64,000 bases of DNA from Candidatus Poseidoniaceae archaeon (GTDB taxonomy: Archaea > Thermoplasmatota > Poseidoniia > Poseidoniales > Poseidoniaceae): the NCBI GenBank assembly GCA_938030705.1, contig CALHIR010000003.1, positions 1-64,000 on the forward strand, written 5' to 3'. A program made the position numbers and the translations under genes. Of the stretch, positions 62,914-64,000 are shown in pieces (position 1 is the first letter of the stretch; each line of letters begins with the position of its first letter). The notes below the pieces were generated by a model that was not told the origin of the DNA, did no database searches, and worked only from the letters and a program-made list of their open reading frames with translations.

Positions 62914-63855
62914 ATGTCAGGACTCATCACCATGGATGATTTATCCAACGAAGAAATATTGAGTATCTTGGACGATGCACAACGCTTGCTTCCCGTCGCA
63001 GAAGGCAAGACCTACCTCCCGCTCCTCCAAGGGAAAATTTTGGGAAACTTGTTCTTCGAGCCAAGCACCCGGACCCGAATGTCCTTTGAGACGGCGATGA
63101 AGCGGCTTGGTGGGGACGTGGTTAACCTCGGCGATGTGAAAACCTCGTCCGTCGTCAAAGGTGAGACGCTGTTTGACACCATCCAAATGGTGGACGGGTA
63201 TACCGATATCATCGCCATGCGACACCCTCGACAAGGCGCTGCCCAATACGCCCAAGATGCAGCGAGAGTGCCCATACTCAACGGAGGCGATGGCGCAGGG
63301 CATCACCCCACACAAACCATGCTCGACCTGTTCACCATCCAACAAGCCCATGGCCGGTTGGACGGCCTCAAAGTCATCCTTGCAGGCGACCTTCGCTACG
63401 GCCGAACCGTGCACTCGCTTAGCCACGCCCTCACCCGCTTTGGGTGCGAACTCATCCTGGCGAGCCCCAGCCTGTTGAAGATGCCAGCCGAGATTGTCGC
63501 CGACCTCAACGCTCATGGAGCAAACATCACCGAAACAGAGGATTTGCTCGGTTCAATTGAAACCGCCGACGTGGTGTACATGACCCGCATTCAGAAAGAA
63601 CGCTTCGCCGATGAAGACGAATACGCCAAAGTCGCCGGTGCCTACAAGTTGCACGCCTCCAATCTCGACGGGGCCAAAGAGAACATGATCATCATGCACC
63701 CCCTCCCCCGTGTGGACGAAATCCATCCATCGGTTGACCAAACACGCCACGCACGCTATTTTGAGCAAGCTTTCAACGGGGTCGTGGCCCGCATGGCGTT
63801 GCTGTGCCGGTTGCTCGACGTGGAAGTTCCCGCTGATATTGGAGGTGGTGCTTGA
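62914..63855 (+). CDS. pyrB: Aspartate carbamoyltransferase catalytic subunit
   Basis: Makes N-carbamoyl-aspartate in pyrimidine synthesis. LFFEPSTRTRMSFETAMKRL carries the STRT carbamoyl-phosphate site, DVKTSSVVKGETLFDTIQM the Ser/Lys loop, and MHPLPRVDEIHPSVDQTRHA the aspartate site. ATG 62914, after GAGGGAAGACC, gives 313 aa; the long track start is wrong. The stop overlaps the pyrI start (TGATG). Confidence 0.96.
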   Translation: MSGLITMDDLSNEEILSILDDAQRLLPVAEGKTYLPLLQGKILGNLFFEPSTRTRMSFETAMKRLGGDVVNLGDVKTSSVVKGETLFDTIQMVDGYTDIIAMRHPRQGAAQYAQDAARVPILNGGDGAGHHPTQTMLDLFTIQQAHGRLDGLKVILAGDLRYGRTVHSLSHALTRFGCELILASPSLLKMPAEIVADLNAHGANITETEDLLGSIETADVVYMTRIQKERFADEDEYAKVAGAYKLHASNLDGAKENMIIMHPLPRVDEIHPSVDQTRHARYFEQAFNGVVARMALLCRLLDVEVPADIGGGA

Positions 63856-64000
63856 TGTCGCAAGAAGGCAACATGCGAAGAGTTACGGCGATTCGAAACG
63901 GGACGGTCATCGACCACATTCCTGCAGGACATGCCATGCGCGTGCTGGAAATGCTTGGCATCAACAGGCGTTCGTCGGTCCCTGTTTCCATGGTCATGAA
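63855..64000 (+). CDS. pyrI: Aspartate carbamoyltransferase regulatory subunit (partial)
   Basis: ATG at 63855 shares one base with the pyrB stop. The visible 48 codons read MSQEGNMRRVTAIRNGTVID then HIPAGHAMRVLEMLGI, the nucleotide-binding start of PyrI. The gene runs off the right edge, so the zinc domain is not seen. It makes PyrB allosteric (CTP/ATP) and the pair is a normal archaeal operon. Confidence 0.95.
   Translation, partial: MSQEGNMRRVTAIRNGTVIDHIPAGHAMRVLEMLGINRRSSVPVSMVM

Noticed and set aside
1-64000. CRISPR arrays, insertion sequences, rRNA genes
   Set aside because: No regular direct repeats, transposase motifs or rRNA-like sequence were seen on either strand.

Overview
The window looks like a piece of a planktonic archaeal genome, most probably a Marine Group II / Poseidoniales euryarchaeon (Thermoplasmata side). 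The archaeal markers are Alba, a group II chaperonin, a free-standing Bud32 kinase, deoxyhypusine synthase, a DhnA-type class I aldolase, an HTH-10 regulator, an archaeal Tad-like pilus ATPase operon, HMG-CoA synthase and a UPF0200 kinase. They sit beside bacterial-looking genes (DnaK, a TGS/SAD-type threonyl-tRNA synthetase, MoaE/MoaC, GlpX, FluC), a mixture familiar from that lineage. The assignment is an inference from gene content. Coding density is very high: many neighbours share ATGA or TAATG start/stop overlaps, several convergent pairs overlap by 10-13 nt, and some promoters sit so close to their genes that leaderless transcripts are likely.

Layout. 1-3.6 kb: a zinc-ribbon-like fragment, a large orphan winged-helix protein, a small winged-helix protein and a small apparently frameshifted gene. 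3.6-6.7 kb (minus): FAD oxidoreductase, crotonase, class I aldolase. 6.8-13.8 kb (plus): moaE, moaC, glpX, an HTH-10 regulator, a palindromic operator, a BoxB-like diiron epoxidase, an unknown partner, an EamA transporter, 3-hydroxyacyl-CoA dehydrogenase and a membrane protein. 13.8-16.0 kb (minus): a PaaG-like isomerase and an aldehyde dehydrogenase, which together with the BoxB-like gene suggest an aerobic aromatic acyl-CoA pathway. 16.1-21.9 kb: 2-phosphoglycerate-kinase-like gene, then a Tad-like pilus operon on the minus strand. 22-26 kb: kinase, ABC-2 exporter, enoyl-CoA hydratase. 26-35.5 kb: basic protein with a small amber-interrupted ORF upstream, membrane anchor protein, ITP pyrophosphatase, FluC, NadA, Bud32, PAP2/beta-propeller fusion, DUF971 plus a cysteine-free Mrp, arsenate reductase, Alba and tRNA-Gly(GCC). 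35.7-45 kb: a giant surface protein, a polyamine/hypusine operon (agmatinase, AdoMet decarboxylase, deoxyhypusine synthase), M14 and M17 peptidases and a Cys-tailed microprotein. 45-51 kb: a chaperone cluster (Hsp20-like, DnaK, divergent thermosome) and HMG-CoA synthase. 51-64 kb: threonine dehydrogenase, CTP synthase, a class III-type sirtuin, an NAD-kinase-like protein, threonyl-tRNA synthetase, two large membrane proteins, and pyrB followed by the start of pyrI.

The most unusual items are the Mrp ATPase, which has no cysteine at all and carries an Ig-like insert where the CxxC loop should be, next to a Cys-rich DUF971 partner; the BoxB-like module with its own regulator and a composite palindrome abutting a leaderless promoter; a conserved-looking small gene broken at a G6 run; a small Cys-rich ORF interrupted by a single in-frame TAG; and a pilus gene whose best start codon appears to be CTG. 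No CRISPR array, insertion sequence, rRNA or replication origin was seen.
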